NCBI RefSeq assembly: GCF_007625055.1
Contig: NZ_VMQS01000019.1
Coordinates: 5,012 to 39,093, forward strand
DNA: 34,082 nt
Direction: 5' to 3'
DNA from: Halomonas sp.
Lineage (GTDB): Bacteria; Pseudomonadota; Gammaproteobacteria; Pseudomonadales; Halomonadaceae
Position numbers and translations under genes: made by a program. How positions within the stretch are numbered: position 1 is the first letter of the stretch; the number at the start of each line of letters is the position of its first letter. The notes beneath the pieces were generated by a model. It had not been told where the DNA came from. It did no database searches and was given only the letters and a program-made list of their open reading frames with translations. Shown here in pieces: positions 8,489-15,869 of the stretch.

Positions 8489-9553
8489 ATGAGTACATCC
8501 AGCATGCAGGCAGCCGTCTGGTACGCTGCCAAGGATCTTCGCGTTGAAAAAGCCGAGGTGCCCAGCATCCGCGATCCCCATGAGGTCAAGGTCAAGGTGG
8601 CCGCCTGCGGAATCTGTGGCAGCGACCTCCACGAGTACGCCGCTGGGCCGATTTTTATCCCGGTGGATGCACCCCATCCGATCAGCGGTGACAAGGCACC
8701 AATCATCATGGGTCATGAATTTGCCGGTGAAGTCGTGGACGTTGGCGACAAGGTCACCCGGGTCAAGGTGGGCGACCGGGTGGCGATCGAGCCAATTCTT
8801 TCCCCCAATAAGGATGGCGCCTACTTGATGGAGCGCTACAACCTGTCGCCGCAACTGGGCTTTCACGGATTGTCCGGCGGAGGCGGCGGTTTTTCCGAGT
8901 TCACGGTCATGGGCGAGCATATGGTGCATGTGCTGCCAGATGACCTCAGCTTTGAGCAAGGGGCCTTGGTCGAGCCTGCTGCGGTTGGGTTACATGCGGT
9001 ACGCCAGAGCAGCCTGAAAGCCGGTGATAGCGCGGCTGTTTTTGGTGCCGGGCCAATTGGCCTGATGACCATTGAAGCACTGAAGGCGGCAGGGGCCGCG
9101 CAGATCTACGCGGTAGAAATTTCTGCTGCGCGTAAGGCCAAGGCGGAATCGCTGGGCGCTGTGGTCATCGACCCCGAGCAGGAAGATGCGGCTGCCAGAC
9201 TGCAGGTGCTCAGCGACGGCGGCGTAGACGTGGCGTTCGAGGTCACCGGCATTCCGGCGGTACTCAACCAGGCGCTGCATAGTACCCATGCGGGTGGTGA
9301 AACCGTGGTGGTGAGTATCTGGGAAGGCGAGGCCAGTTTCCAGCCCAATGACCTGGTCATTCAGGAGCGCACCATGAAGGGGATTATTGCCTATCGGCAT
9401 ATCTATCCGGCGGTGATGGCGCTGATGCAGAAAGGCTACTTCCGTGCGGAAGATATGGTGACCCAGCGCATTCCTCTTGAAGCGGTGGTTGAGCAGGGGT
9501 TCGAAGCGCTGCTCAACGACAAATCCCAGGTCAAGATTATCGTTTCACCCTGA
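8489..9553 (+). CDS. bdhA: 2,3-butanediol dehydrogenase, zinc MDR family
   Basis: Zinc-dependent medium-chain dehydrogenase (354 aa) most like (R,R)-butanediol dehydrogenases, which interconvert 2,3-butanediol and acetoin with NAD(H). Catalytic-zinc ligands are visible at Cys40 (GICGSDLHEY) and His76-Glu77 (GHEFAGE). The GPIFIP..PHPISGD..PIIMGHEF wording and the GFHGLSGGGGGFSE loop are typical of BdhA. The four-Cys structural-zinc lobe of classical alcohol dehydrogenases is absent, as in BdhA. The coenzyme motif is FGAGPIG. It follows the monooxygenase by 22 bp with AAGGAG ahead of the ATG, so both should be transcribed from the sigma-54 promoter. A broader secondary-alcohol or diol specificity is possible. 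A terminator follows at 9583. Confidence 0.85.
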   Translation: MSTSSMQAAVWYAAKDLRVEKAEVPSIRDPHEVKVKVAACGICGSDLHEYAAGPIFIPVDAPHPISGDKAPIIMGHEFAGEVVDVGDKVTRVKVGDRVAIEPILSPNKDGAYLMERYNLSPQLGFHGLSGGGGGFSEFTVMGEHMVHVLPDDLSFEQGALVEPAAVGLHAVRQSSLKAGDSAAVFGAGPIGLMTIEALKAAGAAQIYAVEISAARKAKAESLGAVVIDPEQEDAAARLQVLSDGGVDVAFEVTGIPAVLNQALHSTHAGGETVVVSIWEGEASFQPNDLVIQERTMKGIIAYRHIYPAVMALMQKGYFRAEDMVTQRIPLEAVVEQGFEALLNDKSQVKIIVSP

Positions 9554-9582
9554 GACAATCTTCACGCTGGTGTAAGTCTGGT

Positions 9583-9606
9583 AAAGGCCATCAAATGATG
9601 GCCTTT
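9583..9606 (+). terminator. Terminator after butanediol dehydrogenase
   Basis: AAAGGCCATC - AAAT - GATGGCCTTT forms a perfect 10-bp stem with a four-base loop, followed by a short mixed T/C tract. It starts 29 bases after the stop codon and separates the sigma-54 operon from the lactate dehydrogenase gene. Confidence 0.8.
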
Positions 9607-9610
9607 CCTG

Positions 9611-9638
9611 TTGACAAGAATGTTTAACAACCGATTAT
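9611..9638 (+). promoter_or_regulatory. lldD: Possible sigma-70 promoter of the hydroxy-acid dehydrogenase
   Basis: A perfect TTGACA (9611-9616) is followed after 16 bases by GATTAT (9633-9638). A near-palindromic ATACAATTATAT lies downstream at about 9656-9667 and could be an operator for a GntR-type regulator, as is common for lactate genes, or an alternative -10. The choice is by consensus only. Confidence 0.45.
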
Positions 9639-9752
9639 TTTTTGTCCTTTTTGGGATACAATTATATAAGCTGTCATTCATGGTGGTAGAGGCTTTTGGA
9701 CGATAGCGCAAGATGACCGAATGATCACGCATGCTGATTAACAGGAGTTGTT

Positions 9753-10922
9753 ATGCCGGTGTATACCAATATCGAAGATCTGCGCCGCCGCTATGTGCGT
9801 CGAACCCCCAAAATGTTCTACGACTACGCGGAATCCGGCAGCTGGACAGAGCAGACCTTTCGCGAGAACACCAGCGATTTCCAGCATATCCATCTCAAAC
9901 AGCGGGTAGCGGTGGATATGGCAGGGCGCTCCACCAAAAGCCAGATGATTGGCGAGGATGTGGCCATGCCGGTGGCGCTGGCGCCGGTAGGCTTGACCGG
10001 CATGCAGTCTGCTGATGGCGAGATCAAGGCGGCACGGGCCGCAGAAAAGTTTGGTGTGCCCTTTACACTCTCCACAATGTCGATCTGTTCCATTGAAGAT
10101 GTCGCTGAACATACCAACAAGCCGTTCTGGTTCCAGGTTTACACGCTCAAGGACGACGACTTTATGCGCCGTCTGTTCGAGCGTGCCAAGGCGGCGAAGT
10201 GCTCGGCGATTGTAGTGACCGTTGATCTGCAGCTGCTCGGCCAACGCCACAAGGATATCAAGAACGGGCTTTCTGCTCCGCCCAAGCTGACAGTCCGCTC
10301 GATTGCCAACATGGCCACCAAGGTGCCCTGGGGGCTGGAAATGCTGCAAACCAAGCGGCGTTCCTTTGGCAATATAGTGGGCCATGCCAAAGGCGTGACA
10401 GACCCTTCCTCGCTGTCGACCTGGACAGCGGAAGCCTTTGATGTATCGCTGGATTGGAAACGTATTGCTCAGTTCAAGGAGTGGTGGGGCGGTAAGCTGA
10501 TCGTCAAGGGCATCATGGACCCGATTGATGCCAAGCGGGCGGTTGAAATTGGCGCCGATGCCATCATCGTGTCCAACCATGGTGGTCGTCAGCTGGATGG
10601 TGCCGTCAGCTCGATCCGCATGCTACCCGCCATCATGGACGCAGTGGGTGATGATATCGAGGTGCACCTCGACTCTGGCATCCGTTCCGGCCAGGATGTA
10701 CTCAAGGCACTGGCACTGGGGGCCAAGTCGACGTACATCGGCCGCGCCTTTACCTACGGCCTGGGGGCAGCCGGTGAAGCAGGCGTGACCAAGGCACTTG
10801 AAATTATTCATAAAGAACTGGATACCACCATGGGGCTATGTGGTGAAACCGACGTGAAAAATCTCGGTGAGCACAATCTCTATGTCCCTCAAGGCTTTGG
10901 TGACCCGACCGTCAGACTCTAG
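9753..10922 (+). CDS. lldD: FMN-dependent alpha-hydroxy-acid (L-lactate) dehydrogenase
   Basis: 389-aa member of the FMN-dependent alpha-hydroxy-acid dehydrogenase family, which oxidises L-lactate or similar acids to the 2-oxo acid and passes electrons to quinone or oxygen. Visible features: YDYAESGSWTEQT near the N terminus, the FMN-binding block MPVALAPVGLTGM, STMSICSIEDVAE, FQVYTLKDDDF, VTVDLQLLGQRHKD, the Lys of IVKGIMDP, and the catalytic-base motif SNHGGRQLDGA. Length and order follow E. coli LldD, but the ~170-230 region is different, so exact substrate (lactate, mandelate, glycolate) is uncertain. AGGAG lies just before the ATG. The gene stands alone between two terminators, so it is probably not part of the butanediol operon. 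Confidence 0.85.
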   Translation: MPVYTNIEDLRRRYVRRTPKMFYDYAESGSWTEQTFRENTSDFQHIHLKQRVAVDMAGRSTKSQMIGEDVAMPVALAPVGLTGMQSADGEIKAARAAEKFGVPFTLSTMSICSIEDVAEHTNKPFWFQVYTLKDDDFMRRLFERAKAAKCSAIVVTVDLQLLGQRHKDIKNGLSAPPKLTVRSIANMATKVPWGLEMLQTKRRSFGNIVGHAKGVTDPSSLSTWTAEAFDVSLDWKRIAQFKEWWGGKLIVKGIMDPIDAKRAVEIGADAIIVSNHGGRQLDGAVSSIRMLPAIMDAVGDDIEVHLDSGIRSGQDVLKALALGAKSTYIGRAFTYGLGAAGEAGVTKALEIIHKELDTTMGLCGETDVKNLGEHNLYVPQGFGDPTVRL

Positions 10923-10986
10923 ATAACAATAATCTTTGTGTTACCAAACGGGTAGCAAGTTGAGGGAGCAGACGTCAATATTGCCT

Positions 10987-11015
10987 GAAAGGGCTGCCAA
11001 ATGGGCAGCCCTTTC
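10987..11015 (+). terminator. Terminator after the hydroxy-acid dehydrogenase
   Basis: GAAAGGGCTGCC and GGCAGCCCTTTC pair in a perfect 12-bp stem around a five-base loop, about 65 bases after the stop codon. The trailing sequence is only moderately T-rich. Confidence 0.75.
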
Positions 11016-11078
11016 GGTATTTGCTCCTTCCCAGCTCACTGCTCGTTGTGAATGCCATGCTTGTGTGCCGCCTGGGAA

Positions 11079-11107
11079 TTGACTGATGAGGTCAGTAGTA
11101 AAATATT
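11079..11107 (+). promoter_or_regulatory. Possible promoter of the alkaline phosphatase gene
   Basis: TTGACT (11079-11084) and AATATT (11102-11107) are 17 bases apart. No convincing Pho box was found in the upstream region, so control by phosphate is not shown by the sequence. Confidence 0.35.
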
Positions 11108-11162
11108 AACCTGAATGAAACAGTTATTACCCAGAACTGAAACTAATCAAAGTTAAGGTTGC

Positions 11163-11185
11163 AGCCTCATCCACTTGTTGAGGCT
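11163..11185 (+). promoter_or_regulatory. Leader hairpin covering the ribosome binding site
   Basis: AGCCTCA and TGAGGCT form a perfect 7-bp stem with a nine-base loop. The 3' arm contains the TGAGG that serves as ribosome binding site for the alkaline phosphatase ATG at 11192, so the folded form would hide it. Confidence 0.5.
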
Positions 11186-11191
11186 ATCCCG

Positions 11192-12688
11192 ATGCTTCGT
11201 TGCATAACTCCCTTCGCCCTGGCCACTGCAGTGCTGGCATCTCCAGCTGTCGCTCAGGACGTCACTCAGACCGATAACGGCTGGTTCACCGCCGGTCAGG
11301 CCCGCATTCAGGCCGAGCTTGCCAAGCAGGCCAACACCAACACTGCCAAGAACGTCATCCTGATGATCGCTGACGGCAACGGCGTCGGCACCAACTACGC
11401 CACGCGCCTGTTCATGGGTCAGCAGGAAGGCGGTCTGGGCGATGATTTCGTCCTGCCCTACGAAGAATTCCCCAACCTGGCGCTGGCCAAGACCTACAAC
11501 GTCAACGCCCAGACCCCTGACAGTGCCGGTACCGGTACTGCCATGATGAGCGGTGTCAAGACCAAGGCGGGCGTCATTGGCGCCAACGAGAACGTTGATC
11601 GTGGCGATTGCTCCACGCTGCCCGGCAATGAAGTCACCAGCATCACTGAAATCATGCACGGCATGGGCAAGTCTGCTGGCTTCGTCAGCACGGCGCGGGT
11701 CACTCACGCCACCCCGGCCTCGGTTTACTCCAAGACCGCTGACCGTAATTTCGAAGACGACTCCAAGCTGCCTGAAGGCTGCGACACCCAGAAAGACATT
11801 GCCACCCAGCTGATCGACGCCATGGAAGCCGGTCTGGTCTCGGTTGCGATGGGCGGTGGCTACCGTCACTTTGCGCCTGAGGGTGAAGAGCTACCGGTTG
11901 GTGGCACGGGCCGTCGTACCGATGGCATCAACCTGGTGGAACGTGCCACCGAGCTGGGTGCCTACCACGCCCACAACGACGAGTCGTTCGCCAATGCCCC
12001 GGTCGACGGCACGCCGCTGCTGGGTCTGTTTGAAAGCTCGCACATGATGTACTCAGCCGACCGCTTTGACGAGCCGTCACTGGCTGACATGACCGAAGCC
12101 GCCGTCACCTCGCTGTCTAACGACGAAGATGGTTTCTTCCTGCAGGTAGAATCCGGCCGCGTTGACCACGCCAACCACGCCGGTAACCTGGCACGCGTTG
12201 TCACCGACGGCGCCGCCTTTGCTGAAGCCGTTGAGCGCGTCATCAGCATGGTCGACCTGTCCGAGACCATGGTCATCGTCACCGCTGACCACGAGCACGC
12301 CCTGGCCTTCAACGGTTATTGCGGACGCGGTTCTGACATCCTTGGACTGTGCATGGAAATCGACGGCAACGGCGTCGAGCACACCGGTGAGCCAGTGCTG
12401 GGCGCCGATGACAAGCCCTACACGGTAGCCGGATACCTGAACGGCCCGGGCTCAGTAATGACCCAGCAGCAGGACGGCAACTACTTCGGTACTCGCCCAG
12501 AGGTAACCGAAGAGCAGGCCACCGATATCGACTACATCCAGCAAGCGCTGGTGCCCAGAAGCTCTGAAACCCACGCTGGCCCTGATGTTGCCGTCTACGC
12601 GGTTGGCCCCTGGTCTCACCTGCTTAACGGCAGCATCGAGCAGAACGTGGTCTTCCACGCCATGCACTACGCCGCTAGCGCTGAGTAA
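11192..12688 (+). CDS. phoA: Secreted alkaline phosphatase
   Basis: Periplasmic phosphomonoesterase of the PhoA family (PF00245), 498 aa from the ATG at 11192. I chose that start because it gives a clean Sec signal peptide (cleavage after ASPAVAQ) and has TGAGG eight bases upstream; an upstream TTG at 11159 adds an implausible extension. Metal-site Asp61 is in MIADGNG, and the nucleophile is Ser111 in TPDSAGTGTAMMSG. Further metal ligands are in ESGRVDHANHAGN and TADHEHALAFNG, with the last His in SSETHAGPDVAVY. These enzymes hold two Zn and one Mg. The mature chain is strongly acidic, a salt adaptation; similar halophilic enzymes are known from Halomonas. Codon usage is strongly biased to C/G-ending codons, suggesting high expression. 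It lies just upstream of a putative metal-handling cluster. Confidence 0.93.
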   Translation: MLRCITPFALATAVLASPAVAQDVTQTDNGWFTAGQARIQAELAKQANTNTAKNVILMIADGNGVGTNYATRLFMGQQEGGLGDDFVLPYEEFPNLALAKTYNVNAQTPDSAGTGTAMMSGVKTKAGVIGANENVDRGDCSTLPGNEVTSITEIMHGMGKSAGFVSTARVTHATPASVYSKTADRNFEDDSKLPEGCDTQKDIATQLIDAMEAGLVSVAMGGGYRHFAPEGEELPVGGTGRRTDGINLVERATELGAYHAHNDESFANAPVDGTPLLGLFESSHMMYSADRFDEPSLADMTEAAVTSLSNDEDGFFLQVESGRVDHANHAGNLARVVTDGAAFAEAVERVISMVDLSETMVIVTADHEHALAFNGYCGRGSDILGLCMEIDGNGVEHTGEPVLGADDKPYTVAGYLNGPGSVMTQQQDGNYFGTRPEVTEEQATDIDYIQQALVPRSSETHAGPDVAVYAVGPWSHLLNGSIEQNVVFHAMHYAASAE

Positions 12689-12709
12689 CCAAGGCACCAT
12701 CGTCACTAT

Positions 12710-12734
12710 CCGGGGAGGTCTTAGGCCTCCCCGG
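12710..12734 (+). terminator. GC-rich hairpin between phosphatase and metal cluster
   Basis: CCGGGGAGG pairs with CCTCCCCGG around a seven-base loop that can close further. The stem is very stable but has no T-tract after it, so it may be a partial terminator, an mRNA 3' stabiliser, or an attenuating element that lets some transcription continue into the gene at 12757. Confidence 0.5.
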
Positions 12735-12756
12735 CACTGCATTGTGGAGAGTTTTC

Positions 12757-13194
12757 ATGAACCGACGCACGTTTCTCGCCTCTGGCCTGGCCACGGCGGG
12801 CTTGCTTGTGGGCACGCCATTGGTATCTCGGCTGGCTCAGGCAGACACTGTGATCAAGCTGCGTGATCTGTATGCCCGCGATCGCGGCGTTTCCGATCTC
12901 GCCTTAAGTCTTGAAGGTAAGCGCATCACCGTGGACGGTTTCATGGCGCCACCGCTGAAGGCCGAGAGTGAATTTTTTGTCCTTACCCGAATTCCAATGG
13001 CGGTCTGCCCGTTTTGCGAGACCGAAGCCGACTGGCCGGATGACATCCTGGCCGTTTACACCAAGCGCACCGTGGATGTGGTGCCGTTCAATATCCGTTT
13101 GCAGGCCCGTGGCGTGCTGGAGCTTGGCTCCTACCGTGACCCGGAGACCGGCTTTTTGAGCATGGTGCGCCTGGCCGATGCCAGCTACAGCTGA
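12757..13194 (+). CDS. Tat-exported small protein with CPFC motif (DUF3299-like)
   Basis: 145-aa exported protein starting at an ATG with GGAGA six bases ahead. The N terminus, NRRTFLASG followed by a hydrophobic run and cleavage near AQA-D30, is a twin-arginine signal, implying export after folding or cofactor loading. The mature part carries a Cys pair, CPFCE (84-87), in a segment (SEFFVLTRIPMAVCPFC) that I recognise as resembling DUF3299-type periplasmic proteins; this assignment is from memory of the family. No enzymatic function is known to me. It is the first of five same-strand genes (ATPase, FtsX-like permease, His-rich protein, thioredoxin) with little or no spacing, so it is likely a periplasmic partner of that transporter. 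A metal-binding or redox role for the Cys pair is inference. Confidence 0.75.
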   Translation: MNRRTFLASGLATAGLLVGTPLVSRLAQADTVIKLRDLYARDRGVSDLALSLEGKRITVDGFMAPPLKAESEFFVLTRIPMAVCPFCETEADWPDDILAVYTKRTVDVVPFNIRLQARGVLELGSYRDPETGFLSMVRLADASYS

Positions 13195-13209
13195 GGGGGG
13201 GCCGTTGTC

Positions 13210-13926
13210 ATGACACTTGCGCTTGATGTGCTTGCCCTCAAGGTGAGCGCCGACAGTGGCCAGCCGCTGTTGGAGATTCCTCACCTGGCACTTGCCCCCG
13301 GCCGCTCGCTAGGCATCCGCGGGCCCTCGGGTGCGGGCAAGTCGACCCTCTTGTATGCGCTTTCCGGCCTGCTTGATCGCCTGGAAGGGCATATTGGTTG
13401 GGGGGATACCAACCTGGTCGAGCTTTCTCAGCGGCGTCGCGCCGCCTTTCGCGAGCGCCATGTGGGCATGATATTTCAGGATTTCCTGCTGTTTGAGGAG
13501 CTGGATGCCTTGACCAACGCCGGGCTCTCGGCCTTGTTTCGCCCGCGCCGTGAACGCGCCGGTATCCGCGCTCGGGCGGCCGAGCATCTGCAGCGGCTGG
13601 GAATTCAGGATGCCACGCGCAGGGTGGCCAGCTTCTCTGGCGGTGAGCGCCAGCGGGTCGCCGTGGCCCGGGCTCTTGCGGCTAACCCGGATATCCTGCT
13701 GGCCGATGAACCTACCGCCAGCCTGCACCGCAGTGCCGCCGATGCGCTGAGCCAGGACCTGGTAGCGCTGGCCCGCGATGCTGGCACCAGCCTGATCGTG
13801 GTCAGCCATGACGAGCGCCTGCTGGCATGTATGGATGAGGTGCTGACGATTGCCGATGGTCGCCCGGCAGACCCTGCTGGCGCAGATAACACTGATGCAG
13901 ACAAAAGGATCGTCGACCATGCGTGA
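13210..13926 (+). CDS. ABC transporter ATPase, MacB/LolD-like
   Basis: 238-aa nucleotide-binding subunit. Walker A GPSGAGKS (38-45), Q-loop in IFQDFLLFEELDA, signature FSGGERQRVAVARAL, Walker B ILLADEPTASL and switch His in VVSHDERL are all intact, so it should be an active ATPase. The sequence type (MacB/LolD/FtsE group) goes with permeases of the FtsX family, and such a permease starts within its last codons (8-base overlap at 13919-13926). Systems of this group often move no solute across the membrane but use ATP to drive work in the periplasm. The 16-bp gap from the previous gene and tight coupling to the next indicate one operon. Confidence 0.9.
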   Translation: MTLALDVLALKVSADSGQPLLEIPHLALAPGRSLGIRGPSGAGKSTLLYALSGLLDRLEGHIGWGDTNLVELSQRRRAAFRERHVGMIFQDFLLFEELDALTNAGLSALFRPRRERAGIRARAAEHLQRLGIQDATRRVASFSGGERQRVAVARALAANPDILLADEPTASLHRSAADALSQDLVALARDAGTSLIVVSHDERLLACMDEVLTIADGRPADPAGADNTDADKRIVDHA

Positions 13927-15235
13927 TTTCTGGGATGGGCTGCCCATCGTGGCCCAGGAAATGCTGCTACTGGGGGCCTGGTTATTACCGATCCTGTTGA
14001 TCGGGGCGGCACTGCTGTATGGGTTTGCGGCCACTCGCCTGATCCGCGCCATGCTGTGGCGCTTTCGCTGGGCCAACCTGACCTTTGTGGTTCTGATCGC
14101 GGTGGCGGTGGGCATGGGCAGCGCCTTGATCGCTCAGGAACGCGGGCTTCGCCAGGGCAGCGCCAAGGCCGCTGACAAGTTTGACCTGCTGGTGACCCCG
14201 CCCGGCAGCGAAATGACCATGATGCTGGCCGCCGTCTACCTCCAGCCCAGCGATGTCGGCCTGCTCGATGGCCCGACCTATCAGCAGATTGCACGCCATG
14301 AGCGGGTCGAGATTGCCGCGCCACTGGCCTTTGGCGACAGTTACCGCCAGTCACCCGTCGTCGGCACCACGGCGGAATTCACCCGCCACCTGACCGATGA
14401 CAGCGTTGAGGGCAGGCTGTGGAATACGACCTATGAGGCGGTAGTCGGGGCTGCGGCAGGGCTGGCCATCGGCGACACTTTCCAGCCGTCTCACGGGGTG
14501 GGCGAAGAGGCTGGCCTGGAAGCTGACTCGCATGACGCACATTTCGAAGTGGTGGGGCGCATGCCGCGTACCGGCTCGCCCTGGGACCGCGCCATTCTGG
14601 TGCCAGTCGAGGCCGTCTGGGAGGTTCATGGGCTGGCCAACGGTCATGCGCCCGAGCGACGCGACCAGCTGGGCCCGCCCTTTGATGCCGACTACTTCCC
14701 CGGCACCCCGGCGATTATCGTCAAGGCCGAAGAACTGTGGGCCAATTACGCCCTGCGCTCAGAGTTCAGCCGCAACGAAAACACCATGGCGTTCTTCCCG
14801 GCGACCGTGCTGACCGACCTGTATCGGGTGATGGGCGATGTGCGTCAGGCGATGTCGATCACCACACTGGTGACCCAGATGCTGGTCGCCGCCAGCGTGC
14901 TGCTGGCGCTGCTGATTCTGTCCCGCCTGTTTGCCCGTCAGATGGCGCTGCTGCGCGCCTTGGGTGCTCCCAACCGCTTTTTGATGGCGGTGGTGTGGGG
15001 CTACTGTGCGGTGCTGATTCTTGGCGGCACCCTTTTAGGGCTGGGCGTTGGCCAGGGGGCGGCCAGTGTCCTGTCGGCCGTGATTACCCAGCGCACTGAC
15101 ATCCTGGTCGAGGCGCGTCTTGGCTGGCAGGAAATCCGCCTGGCCGCTGCCTTTGCCGGCATTACCCTGGCTTTGGCCATGCTTCCTGCCCTGGCGGTCT
15201 TGCGCCAACCCACTGTTACCCATCTAAGAAGCTGA
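13919..15235 (+). CDS. FtsX/MacB-like ABC permease
   Basis: 438-aa inner-membrane permease. I chose the ATG at 13919 because it overlaps the ATPase stop (ATGCGTGA), has AAGGA upstream, and avoids a long unlikely extension. Two hydrophobic segments lie at the N terminus (about residues 14-36 and 51-68), then a ~230-residue periplasmic domain (DLLVTPPGSEMTMMLAAVYLQ onward), then three helices near 315-430 in the FtsX layout. The order fits a MacB-type half transporter, which would work as a dimer with the upstream ATPase. With the His-rich protein downstream it resembles the zinc-repressed PA4063-PA4066 locus of Pseudomonas aeruginosa and the zrg genes of Vibrio, as I recall them. The transported species is not shown by the sequence. 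Confidence 0.87.
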   Translation: MRDFWDGLPIVAQEMLLLGAWLLPILLIGAALLYGFAATRLIRAMLWRFRWANLTFVVLIAVAVGMGSALIAQERGLRQGSAKAADKFDLLVTPPGSEMTMMLAAVYLQPSDVGLLDGPTYQQIARHERVEIAAPLAFGDSYRQSPVVGTTAEFTRHLTDDSVEGRLWNTTYEAVVGAAAGLAIGDTFQPSHGVGEEAGLEADSHDAHFEVVGRMPRTGSPWDRAILVPVEAVWEVHGLANGHAPERRDQLGPPFDADYFPGTPAIIVKAEELWANYALRSEFSRNENTMAFFPATVLTDLYRVMGDVRQAMSITTLVTQMLVAASVLLALLILSRLFARQMALLRALGAPNRFLMAVVWGYCAVLILGGTLLGLGVGQGAASVLSAVITQRTDILVEARLGWQEIRLAAAFAGITLALAMLPALAVLRQPTVTHLRS

Positions 15236-15251
15236 TAGCGGAGATACCCTG

Positions 15252-15869
15252 ATGATTAAGCCTTGTGCAACTGCTGTGTCTTTCAAAACCCTTATTACGT
15301 CCCTGTTGATGATCGCGGGATTGATGGCTGTCACGGCCTTCGCCGGCGGCCATGAGCAAGGCGACACCGATCACCATGACGAACAACACGCGGATGATCA
15401 CGGCCAGGATGATAGTCATGACCACGGCAGTCATGATGACGATAAGCATGACGACGAGGCCAGCCACGTCAGTGAACTAGCCAACCTGCGCGCCCTGCAC
15501 GCCTGGACCAACGCCACTCGCGACAGGGACGCTCACGTCTATGTGGAGCTGGAAAACACCGGTACTGAAACCATCACCCTGACCGGTGCGCATGCCGAGC
15601 TCGCCCAAACGGCGCGGTTGACCGGTTTTCGTCTGGTCGATGGCGAGCCTCAGCATGCGCCAATCGAGGCCATGCCGCTGGATCCATCCAGCACTCTGGT
15701 GCTCTCACCCAATGGGTTGTCTATTCAGCTAAAGGGTCTCTCAAGTGCCCTGGTGGAAGGCGAGCATTTTGACGTCCACCTCGATACGGATGTTGGCAGG
15801 CTGACACTGCATGTCGAGGTTGAAAGTGCCAGTGCCCGTCAGCACGGTCATGCAGGTCATAACCATTGA
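15252..15869 (+). CDS. Exported His/Asp-rich protein with PCuAC-like domain
   Basis: 205-aa periplasmic protein with a signal peptide (cleavage near AFA-G32). Residues ~34-72 form a low-complexity metal-binding tail of His and Asp (HHDEQHADDHG, HDHGSHDDDKHDDE), and the C terminus ends HGHAGHNH. The region ~80-195 resembles the cupredoxin-like PCuAC copper-chaperone fold: an A-W-x-x-AT opening, V-x-LEN-x-GTETI, SPNGLSIQLKGLSSALVEGEHFDVHL. However, the conserved His and Met copper ligands of that family appear replaced (ARLTGF where HxM is expected; NGLSIQL where a His and Met are expected). I infer a metal buffer or delivery protein, with zinc more likely than copper. It follows the permease by 16 bp and overlaps the next start. 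Confidence 0.75.
   Translation: MIKPCATAVSFKTLITSLLMIAGLMAVTAFAGGHEQGDTDHHDEQHADDHGQDDSHDHGSHDDDKHDDEASHVSELANLRALHAWTNATRDRDAHVYVELENTGTETITLTGAHAELAQTARLTGFRLVDGEPQHAPIEAMPLDPSSTLVLSPNGLSIQLKGLSSALVEGEHFDVHLDTDVGRLTLHVEVESASARQHGHAGHNH

Noticed and set aside
9738..10580. 280-codon minus-strand frame
   Set aside because: It is antisense to the alpha-hydroxy-acid dehydrogenase, which has full family motifs.
11041..11191. Pho box or Zur box upstream of the phosphatase
   Set aside because: No pair of CTGTCAT-like repeats and no GTTATANTATAAC-like palindrome could be found.
11153..11869. 238-codon minus-strand frame
   Set aside because: It is antisense to the alkaline phosphatase; strong codon bias on the true strand leaves long open frames opposite it.
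13309..14354. Two long minus-strand frames (268 and 249 codons)
   Set aside because: They are antisense to the ATPase and permease genes and show no family features.
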